DNA from: Streptomyces sp. YPW6
GTDB taxonomy: Bacteria; Actinomycetota; Actinomycetes; Streptomycetales; Streptomycetaceae
Assembly (NCBI RefSeq): GCF_018866325.1
Contig: NZ_CP076457.1
Coordinates: forward strand, 2,329,001-2,393,000
DNA length: 64,000 nt
Reading direction: 5' to 3'
Shown: piece after piece, positions 16,565 through 24,926 of the stretch
Numbering within the stretch: the stretch's first letter is position 1
Layout: each line of letters opens with the position of its first letter
Program-made: the position numbers and the translations under genes
Notes under the pieces: generated by a model
The model's input: only the letters and a program-made list of their open reading frames with translations
Told to the model about the DNA's origin: nothing
Database searches by the model: none

Positions 16565-17017
16565 CTACCGCGCGGAGCCCCGGTTCTCCGCGATCCAGTC
16601 GCCGTTCGTCTGCCAGGCGTACAGGGTGCGGCCCTCCAGCGCCACGTAGTAGGAGCCGCAGCGGCCCTTCGCTGCGCTCGCGGAACCCGAGGGGAACCAG
16701 GACGCGCTGATCTCGGGGTCCGGGGCGCTCCTGCCGTCCAGCGGTTCGCACGGCTCGGGGAGACGGCCGTCGCGGAGGGTGGCCTTGAGGATGCGTTCGC
16801 CGCCGGTCGTCCGCATGGCGTACTCGACGGACGCAGCGTCGTCCGGCAGCCAGCGGGGAACGGACTCGCGCTCCCCTTTGGCCTCCTTGCCCGTGGCATA
16901 GGACGAGGTCTGTTCGTGGCGTCCGTCGTACCACTCCCTGGCCTCGGGTACGGCCACGGCGGCCCCGACTCCGAGGACCGCCACGGCGCCGACGACGCCT
17001 ATCAGAACGCCACGCAT
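16565..17017 (-). CDS. exported or membrane-anchored small protein of unknown function
   Basis: A protein of about 150 residues starting at ATG 17017, with an AGGAG site about nine bases upstream. One N-terminal hydrophobic segment (GVLIGVVGAVAVLGVGAAVAV) could be a signal peptide or an anchor. The extracytoplasmic part contains WLPDDAASVEYAMRTTGGER and two cysteines (PEPCEPL and KGRCGSYY) that could form a disulphide, ending in WQTNGDWIAENRG. I do not recognise the family. It is followed on the same strand by the YdcF-type gene. Confidence 0.65.
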   Translation of the reverse strand: MRGVLIGVVGAVAVLGVGAAVAVPEAREWYDGRHEQTSSYATGKEAKGERESVPRWLPDDAASVEYAMRTTGGERILKATLRDGRLPEPCEPLDGRSAPDPEISASWFPSGSASAAKGRCGSYYVALEGRTLYAWQTNGDWIAENRGSAR

Positions 17018-17190
17018 GCTCTCTCTCCTGTCTCGACTTCGAGCAGCTGTCTTCCGCTCACCTCCACTCTCGGCCACTCCTGCGCCGGAAACATCAGACT
17101 ATGGGGCATTTAGACGTACACCTCTGGTCGCACAGGCCCCTAGGGCAGATCCTGGGCCTCCGCATCGCCCCGCGGACCTACGCTGCCCTC

Positions 17191-17736
17191 GTGCACAGCA
17201 TCGAACTGCTTCCGGACGAGTCGACCGACCGGGCCGTGCGCCGCGTGTGGCAGTCCCTCGCGGACGAGGGCCTGCCCAGCCAGACCGCACACCGCCATCC
17301 GACCAACCGGCCGCACCTCACGCTCGCCACGGCCGGGGCGCTCACCGCCGAAGCCCGTACCGCGCTGGCGGAGGCCCTCGCCGCGCTTCCCCTCCCCCTG
17401 CACCTGGCCGGGCTGCTGCGCTTCTCCGGCCGGATGAACGTGCTGGCCTGGGCGGTGCGGCCCGACAGCGCCCTCCTGGAACTGCACGCGAGGGTGTGGC
17501 GGATCCTCCGGGAGACCGCCGGGGACGACGACCGCCCCAACCCGCTGCTCTCCCCCGGCCGATGGGTCCCGCACATCACGCTCGGCCGGGGCCGGGGCGC
17601 GGTGTGGCCGGGCCCCGACGGGCGGTGGCTCCCCTGCGAAGCCGGCGGGCCGGGCGCTCTGCCGGGGTGGTGGGCCAAAGCCCGGTCCTACGACTCGACG
17701 AGCCGGACGACGGCGGGCATCGGGCCGGGGACGTGA
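17191..17736 (+). CDS. 2'-5' RNA ligase family (2H phosphoesterase) protein
   Basis: A protein of about 181 residues with the two H-x-T motifs that define 2H phosphoesterases: RPHLTLA in the first half and VPHITLG in the second, about 80 residues apart. Members act on 2',3'-cyclic phosphates or 2'-5' RNA linkages; the physiological substrate here is unknown. The GTG at 17191 gives the usual N-terminus (VHSIELLPDESTDRAVRRVW). An upstream ATG at 17101 in the same frame would add 30 residues and cannot be excluded. A Ser/Thr/Gly tail follows the second motif. Confidence 0.8.
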   Translation: MHSIELLPDESTDRAVRRVWQSLADEGLPSQTAHRHPTNRPHLTLATAGALTAEARTALAEALAALPLPLHLAGLLRFSGRMNVLAWAVRPDSALLELHARVWRILRETAGDDDRPNPLLSPGRWVPHITLGRGRGAVWPGPDGRWLPCEAGGPGALPGWWAKARSYDSTSRTTAGIGPGT

Positions 17737-17929
17737 TGACGCCGACGGAGACGCCGGACCCACGCCCACGCCCTCACCGGCCTTCGCGGGCGGGGCGAGA
17801 TGGCGGGACGGAGACCTCGACCATCTGCCCCAGCCCCGGGGCCAGGAGAAGCGGAGTTCTTAATTCCGGCGCAGTGCCTGTCTGGGTAGAGTGATCGGTC
17901 GTGCGTTTTCCCCGCTCGGAGGGCTGAAC

Positions 17930-18667
17930 ATGAGGGAACACCGACAGCGGCGGGTGACCGTGGTCACCGGCGGCAGCAGGGGCATCGGGGCGTCGGTCTG
18001 CCTCCGGCTGGCGGCCGAGGGACATGAGGTCGCCGTCGGGTACCGGTCGGACGCGGAAGCGGCTCGGGAGGTGGTCGAGAAGGTGCGCGCGCTGGGCCGG
18101 TCGGCCATCGCGGTGGCGGTCGACACCGCGGACGCGGCGGACGTGGACCGCCTGTTCGACACCGTCGTCGCACAACTGGGCCCGGTCACCGGACTGGTGA
18201 ACAACGCCGGGGTGAGCGGGCCGGTCGGACCGCTGGCCGACGCCGACCCCGACGGCATGCGGCAGGCCCTGGAGGTCAACGTCCTCGGTTACCTGCTCTG
18301 CGCCCGCCGGGCCATCGGCGCCATGACGGCGGGCGGGGCGATCGTCAACATCTCCTCCGCCGCCGCGACGCTCGGCAGCCCCGGCACCTACGTCCACTAC
18401 GCGGCGGCCAAGGCTGCCGTGGACGCCATGACGGTCGGGCTGTCCAAAGAGGTGGCGGCCGACGGCATCCGGGTCAACTGCGTCGCGCCCGGCACCGTCT
18501 GGACCGACTTCCACGCCGACCCCCAGCGGCCCGCCAAGGTGGCGGCACTCGTCCCCATGGGCCGCGCCGGCCGGCCCGAGGAGATCGCCGGGGCGGTGGC
18601 CTGGCTGCTCTCGGACGATGCCTCCTACGCCACGGGAACGGTCATGAGGATCGCCGGCGGAATGTGA
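17930..18667 (+). CDS. short-chain dehydrogenase/reductase (SDR), 3-oxoacyl-ACP reductase-like
   Basis: A 245-residue NAD(P)-dependent oxidoreductase. The cofactor motif is TGGSRGIG near the N-terminus, NNAG is in strand 4, and the catalytic Ser...Tyr-x-x-x-Lys set is ISSAAATLG...YVHYAAAK. The ending GTVMRIAGGM is typical of the classical SDR fold. ATG 17930 is set by a GGAGGG site at 17918-17923. The FabG-like sequence gives no clear substrate. It stands alone, convergent with the dehydrogenase gene that follows. Confidence 0.9.
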   Translation: MREHRQRRVTVVTGGSRGIGASVCLRLAAEGHEVAVGYRSDAEAAREVVEKVRALGRSAIAVAVDTADAADVDRLFDTVVAQLGPVTGLVNNAGVSGPVGPLADADPDGMRQALEVNVLGYLLCARRAIGAMTAGGAIVNISSAAATLGSPGTYVHYAAAKAAVDAMTVGLSKEVAADGIRVNCVAPGTVWTDFHADPQRPAKVAALVPMGRAGRPEEIAGAVAWLLSDDASYATGTVMRIAGGM

Positions 18668-18823
18668 GCACCTGCCTCACATCTCACAGGTGCTCACAGC
18701 GTTCCGGAGCCGTTCGCGGACCGTACGGGGAACCGATGGCGATCACGGGCTCCCGGAACGGTCCGGCCGGGGCGAAGCGGCGGTCCGATCAGCGCCGGGG
18801 CGGCGACACGCCGTACCGGACGG

Positions 18824-20197
18824 TCAGCGCACCAGCCGGACCAGCTTGTGGTTGGCGAACTCCTCCATGCCGAACCGGCCCAGCTCCCGGCCGAACCCGG
18901 ACCGCTTGACCCCGCCGAACGGCAGCTCCGCCGCTGTGCCGGACGGGGCGCCGACGAACACCATGCCGGTCTGGAGACGCTGGGCGACCCGCTCGGCCTG
19001 GGCGTCGTCGTCGGTCTGGACCGAGGCGCTGAGACCGTAGGGCGAGTTGTTGGCGAAGTCGACGGCCTCCTCCTCGGAGCCGACCTTGAACAGCAGAGCC
19101 ACCGGCCCGAACAGCTCTTCCTTGTAGGCCCGCATGTCGGGGGTGACGCCCGCGAGCACGGTGGGCTCGTACCAGGCGCCGGGGCGGTCGATGCGCTTGC
19201 CTCCGGCCAGCACCGTAGCCCCCTTGGAGATCGCGTCCTGGACCTGCTCGTCCAGGGTCTCGACCGCCTTCTCCGACGAGAGGGGGCCCATGAAGGTGCC
19301 CGGGTCGGTGGGGTCGCCGACGGTGATGCCCCGGACCGCCTCGGTGAAGGCGGTCGAGAAGCCGTCGTAGTGCTCGTCCAGGGCGATGATGCGCTTGGCG
19401 GCGTTGCAGGCCTGGCCCGCGTTGCCCATCCGGCCGATCAGCGCGTTCTTCACCACCCGCTCCATGTCCGACGCGCCGAGGATCAGATACGGGTCGGAGC
19501 CGCCCAGCTCCAGCACGACCTTCTTCAGGTTGCGGCCCGCGATCTCCGCGACGGCCGCGCCCGCCCGCTCCGAGCCCGTCAGCGAGACGCCCTGGATCCG
19601 GTCGTCACCGATCAGCGTCTCGATCTGCTCGTTGGTGGCGAAGATGTTGACGTACGCCCCCTTGGGCAGGCCGGCGTCCTGGAACAGCCGCTCCATCGCC
19701 AGCGCCGACTCCGGACACTGCGGGGCGTGCTTGAGCAGGACCGCGTTGCCCAGCATCAGGTTCGGGGCGGCGAACCGGGCCACCTGGTAGTACGGGAAGT
19801 TCCACGGCATGATCCCCAGCAGGGTGCCGACCGCCTCCTTCCGGATGACGGCCCGGCCACCGGAGGCCACGTCCAGCTCCTCCGCCTCCAGGAAGCCCTC
19901 GCCCCGCTCGGCGTAGTAGCGGTAGATGGACACGACGGTGCGGATCTCCCCGAGGGCCTGCTTGACCGGCTTGCCCATCTCGCGGGTGATGATGGCGGCG
20001 AGCTGGTCCCTGCGCTCCTCGTAGAGGTCCGCGACCCGCCGCAGCACATCGGCCCGCTCCGCCGCAGGACGGGCGGCCCAGGTGCGCTGCGCGTCGTCGG
20101 CCAGGGCGAGCGCGTCGCGCAGCTCGCCGTCGGTGGCGGTGGGGTACTCCTGTTCCGTCTCACCGGTGGCAGGGTTGACGACTCGGTACGTGCTCAT
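18824..20197 (-). CDS. gabD: NAD(P)-dependent succinate-semialdehyde dehydrogenase (aldehyde dehydrogenase family)
   Basis: A protein of about 457 residues that should oxidise succinate semialdehyde to succinate in GABA breakdown. ALDH marks are MPWNFPYYQVARFAAP, the glutamate in LELGGSDPY and the catalytic cysteine in GQACNAAKR. The GQACNA form and lack of an extra N-terminal domain fit the GabD1 type of actinobacteria. ATG 20197 (MSTYRVVNPATGE) follows a GGAAGG site. No transaminase neighbour is visible, so related aldehydes remain possible substrates. Confidence 0.88.
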   Translation of the reverse strand: MSTYRVVNPATGETEQEYPTATDGELRDALALADDAQRTWAARPAAERADVLRRVADLYEERRDQLAAIITREMGKPVKQALGEIRTVVSIYRYYAERGEGFLEAEELDVASGGRAVIRKEAVGTLLGIMPWNFPYYQVARFAAPNLMLGNAVLLKHAPQCPESALAMERLFQDAGLPKGAYVNIFATNEQIETLIGDDRIQGVSLTGSERAGAAVAEIAGRNLKKVVLELGGSDPYLILGASDMERVVKNALIGRMGNAGQACNAAKRIIALDEHYDGFSTAFTEAVRGITVGDPTDPGTFMGPLSSEKAVETLDEQVQDAISKGATVLAGGKRIDRPGAWYEPTVLAGVTPDMRAYKEELFGPVALLFKVGSEEEAVDFANNSPYGLSASVQTDDDAQAERVAQRLQTGMVFVGAPSGTAAELPFGGVKRSGFGRELGRFGMEEFANHKLVRLVR

Positions 20198-20347
20198 GAC
20201 TTCCTTCCGTGGGGAGCGCCCGGACACGGTCCGTGCGAGCCTGAGAGGGCCGCTGGACGACCGGGCGGACATTCGGGTACCCATCCGGCAGATGCGCACA
20301 CGTCGACTCTGCCGCCGCGCTCGCGACGGCGCTCGGCCACGGGCCCT

Positions 20348-20403
20348 CCCCGGTCATCCCGACCAGGCCATCCCGCCCCGGTCATCCCGACCAGGTCATC
20401 CCG
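20348..20403. repeat. 28-bp tandem duplication
   Basis: Two adjacent 28-base copies starting CCCCGGTCATCCCGACCAGG differ at one base, with a partial third copy after. The PaaI stop codon (20396-20398) lies in copy 2. This looks like a replication-slippage repeat. Confidence 0.8.
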
Positions 20404-20845
20404 CCCCGGTCGGCTCCGGCGGCCTCTCGGCGGAGACGGCGATCGTGCCCTGGGCCACCGCGCACAGCGTCTCCGCCCCCTCCGCGTCCACCGTCAGCAG
20501 GTCGCAGCGGCAGACGATCCGGCTCCGGCCCGGCCGGACCACCTGCGCCCGCGCACGGAGCACCTCGCCCACCGCGGGGCGCAGGTAGTCGATGGTGTAT
20601 CCGGCCGTCAGGACGGCCGAGCCGACGACCGCGCCCGCCGCGAAGGTGAGGGCGTTGTCGGCCGCGTAGCTCAGGACGCCTCCGTGGACGAAGCCGTTGT
20701 GCTGGCGCAGTTCGTCGCGTACGTCCAGCTCCAGGACCGCCGCCCCGTCGCCGAAGGCGGTGAGCCGCGCGCCCAGCAGGACGCTGAAAGGCTGGGCCTC
20801 CAACACCTTGCGCCCGAAAGCGAGTTGCTGAGCGTCCGCCGTCAT
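20396..20845 (-). CDS. PaaI-type hotdog thioesterase
   Basis: A 149-residue hotdog-fold protein with the PaaI signature HNGFVHGGVLSYAADNA, then TAGYTIDYLRP. Such enzymes hydrolyse acyl- or aryl-CoA thioesters, usually as tetramers in the cytoplasm. ATG 20845 follows a GAGGTGGAG site. It lies downstream of a divergent small gene and upstream of, but about 200 bases from, the aldehyde dehydrogenase on the same strand. The natural acyl group is unknown. Confidence 0.85.
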   Translation of the reverse strand: MTADAQQLAFGRKVLEAQPFSVLLGARLTAFGDGAAVLELDVRDELRQHNGFVHGGVLSYAADNALTFAAGAVVGSAVLTAGYTIDYLRPAVGEVLRARAQVVRPGRSRIVCRCDLLTVDAEGAETLCAVAQGTIAVSAERPPEPTGAG

Positions 20846-20942
20846 GCTCCACCTCTGTCTCCTCGGGAGGGACGAGCCTCGCCGCCCGGGAGCGGTGACA
20901 CCGGCGTCGGCCCTGTCGTACCGGACCGTTGCTGTCCGGCGC

Positions 20943-21212
20943 ATGGAGAACATGATCCCTCGCGGCAACCGGCTCGGCGACGAGATGTTCCGCACGTTCG
21001 TGAGAGAGGTCGCATCGATGCACTTCGGCTCCCGGAGCCTGTCCGACGTCGAGCGGGCAACCTCCCCGCTGGGCTGGGAACTTCAGGAACCGAAAGAGGT
21101 CGCGGGCCGGGTCTGGCGCAGGTTCGCCGCCCGGACGGGACCTTCGGCCGGATACGGCACCCTGATCGCCGCCGCCCCGGAGCCCGAGCGGATCCGCGAC
21201 GACTTCGGCTGA
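20943..21212 (+). CDS. possible small protein of unknown function
   Basis: An 89-residue frame (MENMIPRGNRLGDEMF...) ending six bases before the convergent DUF6056 gene. The middle segment (LSDVERATSPLGWELQEPKEVAGRVWRRF) is amphipathic and looks protein-like. The ribosome site is weak and no family is recognised. It fills otherwise empty sequence, which argues mildly for a real gene. Confidence 0.4.
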   Translation: MENMIPRGNRLGDEMFRTFVREVASMHFGSRSLSDVERATSPLGWELQEPKEVAGRVWRRFAARTGPSAGYGTLIAAAPEPERIRDDFG

Positions 21213-21218
21213 CGCCTC

Positions 21219-22742
21219 TCAGCGCCCCCTGGCCCCGTCCGTGACCCGGTCGAGGTGGTAGAGGTCGGCGACACAGCCGCCGGGCCAGTACTGCTCCCCG
21301 CCCTTGCTGAAGGGTTCCAGCATCTGGCTGATCACCAGGCGCTCGTACGGCATGACCCGTTCCCCGGCCGCCGCCCCCTCGCGCAGGCGACGGTCCTGGG
21401 CGTCCCACTTCTCGGCGCGGGCCCGCAGCGCGGTGTCCAGGTCGGTCAGGGCGACGGCCGGGCCGGCGCAGACCAGGACGCAGAGCACGGCGTACACCGC
21501 CTTCGCCGGGGCGGTGCGGTGGGCGTACCGGCGGACAGCCAGGCCCAGCAGCGCGCCCAACCCGAGGAGGAGAATCACGTACAGCAGGAGGTAGTCGTTC
21601 CAGAGCCGGTTGGCGCTCACGTCACTCACCCGGTCCTGGAACACCGGGTAGGCGATGACCGTGCAGAGGTAGCCGGACACCAGGAGCGTGACCAACCCGG
21701 CGGCGGTGAGCAGCGGCCAGTGCGTCGGCGGGCGGGGCGGCGTCCCGTCCGCCCGCCGGCCCAGCAGCCCCAGCAGGGCGCCCACCGCGACCGCGCCCGC
21801 GTACTGCCAGGTCGTGGCCACGGTGACGGTGATCTCGGCGAACGCGCGCAGCGACGCGGCGAGGGAGTCGGGAGCGAGCAGGGACGTGGACTCCGCCCCG
21901 AAGCGGTCCCTGCGGTTCGTGGAGCCGGGCGAGGTGATGAGGACCAGGGCCCCCGCCGCCGTCCCGGCGATGCCTCCGGCGCACCACAGGCGGACGAACC
22001 CCCGGTCGGCGGCGGGGACGACCCGGCCGGAGACGAGGAGGACGGCCAGCAGCACCATCACCACGACGATCGCCGTCTCCTCGGAGAGCGTGGCGAGGAA
22101 GGCGGCCAGCAGCACCGCGACGCCGATCGCGAGGCCCCGCCCCCGCCGGGTGCGGGCGAGCAGGAGCGGGATCAGCCCGGCGCAGGCCAGGACGGGCGGC
22201 AGCGTGTGCGATACGGAGGCGGCGGGCCAGTAGAACGTCTTGTACGTGTTCGGGGTGACGAACAGGAAGAGCGCTGTGGTCATGGCCGCGAGGAGCAGCG
22301 GCATCCCGCGCGGGGTGCGCAGCCCGGCCCGGCGCAGCGCCAGGACGGCCACGGCCCACAGGACCGCGAGCACCAGGACCCCGCTGACCAGGGGGTACCA
22401 CTGGTGTCCGGCGACCTGGAACTTCGCGTACGCGCCGACCAGGAGTGCGTTGGCGACCCGCCCGTTGTCGTCGAGGTAGAACTGCCCGACGAGACCGCTG
22501 ATGCCGTCGTCCCGTACGCGCGGCAGGAAGCACCAGTCGTCGGCGCCGGGCCTCACCCACCGCCCGAACCAGGACGCGGCGGCGAGCAGGGCGAGCGGCG
22601 GCAGCGCGAGGGCGCTCACCCAGAGGGCAGTCCAGGGGTGGTGGGAGCGCTGCCGCCCGGCACGTACCGCCGCCGTCGCGTCCTCGCCCCGCGGGTTCTC
22701 CGGGGCGGCGACGTCGGCGGTCACGGGAGCGTCGTCGGACAT
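21219..22742 (-). CDS. DUF6056-type polytopic membrane protein
   Basis: A 507-residue protein with about ten or more membrane spans after a hydrophilic N-terminus of about 35 residues. Features include a RPGADDWCFLPRVRDDG segment after the first span, DNGRVANALL, TPNTYKTFYWPAASVSHTLP and LSEETAIVVVMVLL, typical of the DUF6056/GtrC-like class of membrane glycan-modifying proteins. The long C-terminal tail after the last span contains QYWPGGCVADLYHLD. It begins nine bases after the stop of the GT2-GtrA gene, so the two form an operon, probably adding a lipid-carried sugar to an outer glycan. Confidence 0.82.
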   Translation of the reverse strand: MSDDAPVTADVAAPENPRGEDATAAVRAGRQRSHHPWTALWVSALALPPLALLAAASWFGRWVRPGADDWCFLPRVRDDGISGLVGQFYLDDNGRVANALLVGAYAKFQVAGHQWYPLVSGVLVLAVLWAVAVLALRRAGLRTPRGMPLLLAAMTTALFLFVTPNTYKTFYWPAASVSHTLPPVLACAGLIPLLLARTRRGRGLAIGVAVLLAAFLATLSEETAIVVVMVLLAVLLVSGRVVPAADRGFVRLWCAGGIAGTAAGALVLITSPGSTNRRDRFGAESTSLLAPDSLAASLRAFAEITVTVATTWQYAGAVAVGALLGLLGRRADGTPPRPPTHWPLLTAAGLVTLLVSGYLCTVIAYPVFQDRVSDVSANRLWNDYLLLYVILLLGLGALLGLAVRRYAHRTAPAKAVYAVLCVLVCAGPAVALTDLDTALRARAEKWDAQDRRLREGAAAGERVMPYERLVISQMLEPFSKGGEQYWPGGCVADLYHLDRVTDGARGR

Positions 22743-22750
22743 CGCGGGCC

Positions 22751-24355
22751 TCACCGGTCCTGGCGCGAGTGGGTCGGCAGCGGTGCGGGCGACGGGCGGA
22801 CGGGCTGCGGTTCGGCGGGAACCTCCACGGCCTCCGGTACGGAGGCCGATCTGGCCTGGCCCGAGGTGATCGCCCACCGCGCGAGCAGGAACGAGACGGG
22901 CGTGACGAGCACACCGGCCGCCAGCGCGGCGAGGTTCTTGTCCATGCCGAGACCGCTGACCGCTCCGTAGAGCAGCGCCCCGGACGCCACCAGGTTGACG
23001 AGACTGGAGAGGGGATAGCGGACGAACGCGTGCCAGGTCGGCCGCGTCCGGCAGGTGACGTAGGAGTTGAGCAGGAACGAGCACACGATGCTGACCGCGT
23101 AGCCGATGACGTGGGCGGTCAGGTAGGGGATCCAGCGGTTCAGGGAGGCGTAGACGCCGAGGTAGACGGCGGTGTTCACGCAGCCGATGAGGACGAAGCT
23201 GCCGAACTGGCGGACGGTACGGGACCGGCCCGGGGCCCCGGTCGCCGCGGCCGGGACGGAGCTCGGGGCGGCTGAGGCGGTGGCGGAGCTCGGGGCGGCC
23301 GGGGCGGAGCTCGGGGCGGCTGAGGCGGTGGCGGAGCTCGGGGCGGCCGGGGCCGTGGCGGCTTCGACCGGGCCTCCTCCGGTCAGCTGCGGGCGCGACG
23401 GCCCACCGTCCGGCAGCGCCGCCCGGCAGCTCGCGTCCGTTTCCCGGACCACATACGGCGGGCGGTGCTTCGCCTCGTGGTAGATCCGGCCCACGTACTC
23501 CCCGATGACCCCGAGCGTCACGAGCTGGATGCCGCTGAGGGCGACGACAGCGGTGAGCAACGTGGCGAAACCGGGGGTGTCCACGCCGTGCAGGACGACG
23601 CGCACGACGGTCCACAAGGCGTAGGCCAGCGCCGAGACGAAGACCCAGAAGCCGGTGTAGATCGCGAGACGCAACGGCCGGTTGTTGAAGGACAGCAGGC
23701 CGTCGATGCCGTAGTTCAGCAGTCGCCTGCTGCCCCACTTCGACCGGCCCGCCACCCGCTCGCTGTTGCGGTAGCGGAAGGTGACCGTGTCGAAGCCGAT
23801 CCAGGAGAAGATCCCCTTGGAGAAGCGGTTGCTCTCGGGGAGGGACAGGACGCTCTCCACCGCCCGCCGCGACAGCAGCCGGAAGTCTCCCGAGCCGTCG
23901 ATCAGCTCCACGTCCATGCAGCGGCGCACGAGGGCGTAATAGGCGTGGCTGAGGGTGCTGCGGATCATGCCCTCGCCCGTGCGGTCGCGGCGCGGGATGA
24001 CCTGGTCGTAGCCGTGCCGGTGCAGTTCCAGCATGCGGGGGATCAGCTCGGGCGGGTGCTGGAGGTCTGCGTCCATGATCACCACGGCCGCCCCGCGCGA
24101 CATGCGGAGGCCCGCGAGCATGGCGGCCTCCTTGCCGAAGTTGCGGCTGAAGGCGGTGTAGCGGGCCCGGGGGTCGCGGGCGGCGATGGCGTTCAGCAGC
24201 AGGCGGGTGCGGTCCCGGCTGCCGTCGTCGACGTAACAGATCTCGAAGCTGCCCCCGAGGGGGTCCAGGACGCCGAGCAGAGCCGCGTGGAAGGACTCGA
24301 TGACCTCGGCCTCGTCGAAGCACGGCACGACGACCGACAGCTGAAGGCCAGTCAC
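22751..24355 (-). CDS. fusion of family 2 glycosyltransferase and GtrA flippase-like domain
   Basis: A protein of about 534 residues. The N-terminal GT2 domain (about residues 5-230) has [25 protein letters not shown] and [12 protein letters not shown], as in polyprenyl-phosphate glycosyltransferases; two membrane spans follow. A low-complexity Ala/Pro/Ser/Thr linker then leads to a four-span GtrA domain (about 400-510; [19 protein letters not shown]). The enzyme would load a hexose onto a lipid carrier and the GtrA part would help flip it. GTG 24355 follows GGAGGTG. The linker contains an exact 48-bp duplication. The DUF6056 gene downstream is the likely transferase partner. Confidence 0.9.
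   Translation of the reverse strand: MTGLQLSVVVPCFDEAEVIESFHAALLGVLDPLGGSFEICYVDDGSRDRTRLLLNAIAARDPRARYTAFSRNFGKEAAMLAGLRMSRGAAVVIMDADLQHPPELIPRMLELHRHGYDQVIPRRDRTGEGMIRSTLSHAYYALVRRCMDVELIDGSGDFRLLSRRAVESVLSLPESNRFSKGIFSWIGFDTVTFRYRNSERVAGRSKWGSRRLLNYGIDGLLSFNNRPLRLAIYTGFWVFVSALAYALWTVVRVVLHGVDTPGFATLLTAVVALSGIQLVTLGVIGEYVGRIYHEAKHRPPYVVRETDASCRAALPDGGPSRPQLTGGGPVEAATAPAAPSSATASAAPSSAPAAPSSATASAAPSSVPAAATGAPGRSRTVRQFGSFVLIGCVNTAVYLGVYASLNRWIPYLTAHVIGYAVSIVCSFLLNSYVTCRTRPTWHAFVRYPLSSLVNLVASGALLYGAVSGLGMDKNLAALAAGVLVTPVSFLLARWAITSGQARSASVPEAVEVPAEPQPVRPSPAPLPTHSRQDR
23258..23353. repeat. exact 48-bp in-frame tandem duplication inside GT2-GtrA linker
   Basis: Two identical 48-base copies (23258-23305 and 23306-23353) each contain GGAGCTCGGGGCGG twice with a short spacer. 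They encode 16-residue Ala/Pro/Ser/Thr units in the linker between the catalytic and GtrA domains. Exact identity implies a recent duplication, and the linker length may vary between strains. Confidence 0.92.
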
Positions 24356-24600
24356 TCGACACCTCCGGACTTCGGGCCTCTCGTGGGGCCGGTCCCCCGA
24401 CGGGCGTGCGCGCCGCCGGCCTCCGGAGCCGGGGCCCGGGGCGCGCCGCGTCCGCCCCATCTGACGACGGGCGGCGGCCGACGCCCCTCCGTACACGCGC
24501 GGGGGGACCGCATTCCCGCCGCCCTTTCATGCGAACAGCGGAGGCGGACCGGCACGACCGCTCACACGCGCGGCGGACACGGCCCGGTGGAACGCCCCTC
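24356..24600. other. divergent promoter region between GT2-GtrA and TPM genes, non-repeat part
   Basis: No gene is seen in this stretch; open frames here are GC-driven. It should contain the promoter of the leftward glycosyltransferase operon. The remaining part of the gap (24601-24926) is mostly tandem repeat. Confidence 0.4.
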
Positions 24601-24860
24601 CGGACGCGGGCGTGGTCCGGGGCGGGGTCGGCGGGTACCTCTGGACGCGGGTGTGGTCCGGGGGCGGGTGCCTCTGGACACGGGCGTGGTCGGGGGCGGA
24701 CAGGTTTCTCTGAACGCGAGCGTGGTCGGGGGTCGGGTGCCTCCGGACGCGGGCGCGGTGCGGGGGCGGGCGGGTACCTCCGGACACGGGTGTGGTCCGG
24801 GGGCGGGTGCCTCTGGACACGGGCGTGGTCCGGGGGGCGGGTGCCTCCGGACGTACCTCC
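24601..24860. repeat. imperfect GC-rich minisatellite upstream of TPM gene
   Basis: About seven degenerate units of about 33-39 bases, each built as GGACxCGGGxGTGGTCCGGG followed by G-rich sequence and ending in xGGGTxCCT. The last unit decays about 65 bases before the GTG start at 24927. One strand is strongly G-rich. The repeat is open in several frames but has no protein-like composition, so it is non-coding. Confidence 0.85.
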
Positions 24861-24926
24861 GGCCACGGACAGGACCGGCGGAACGCCGGGTCGCGGGGGC
24901 GAAAAGCCGCACATAGCCTCACAAAC

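Noticed and set aside
24601-24860. CRISPR-like array
   Set aside because: Units are contiguous and degenerate without unique spacers of constant length, and no cas genes are present.
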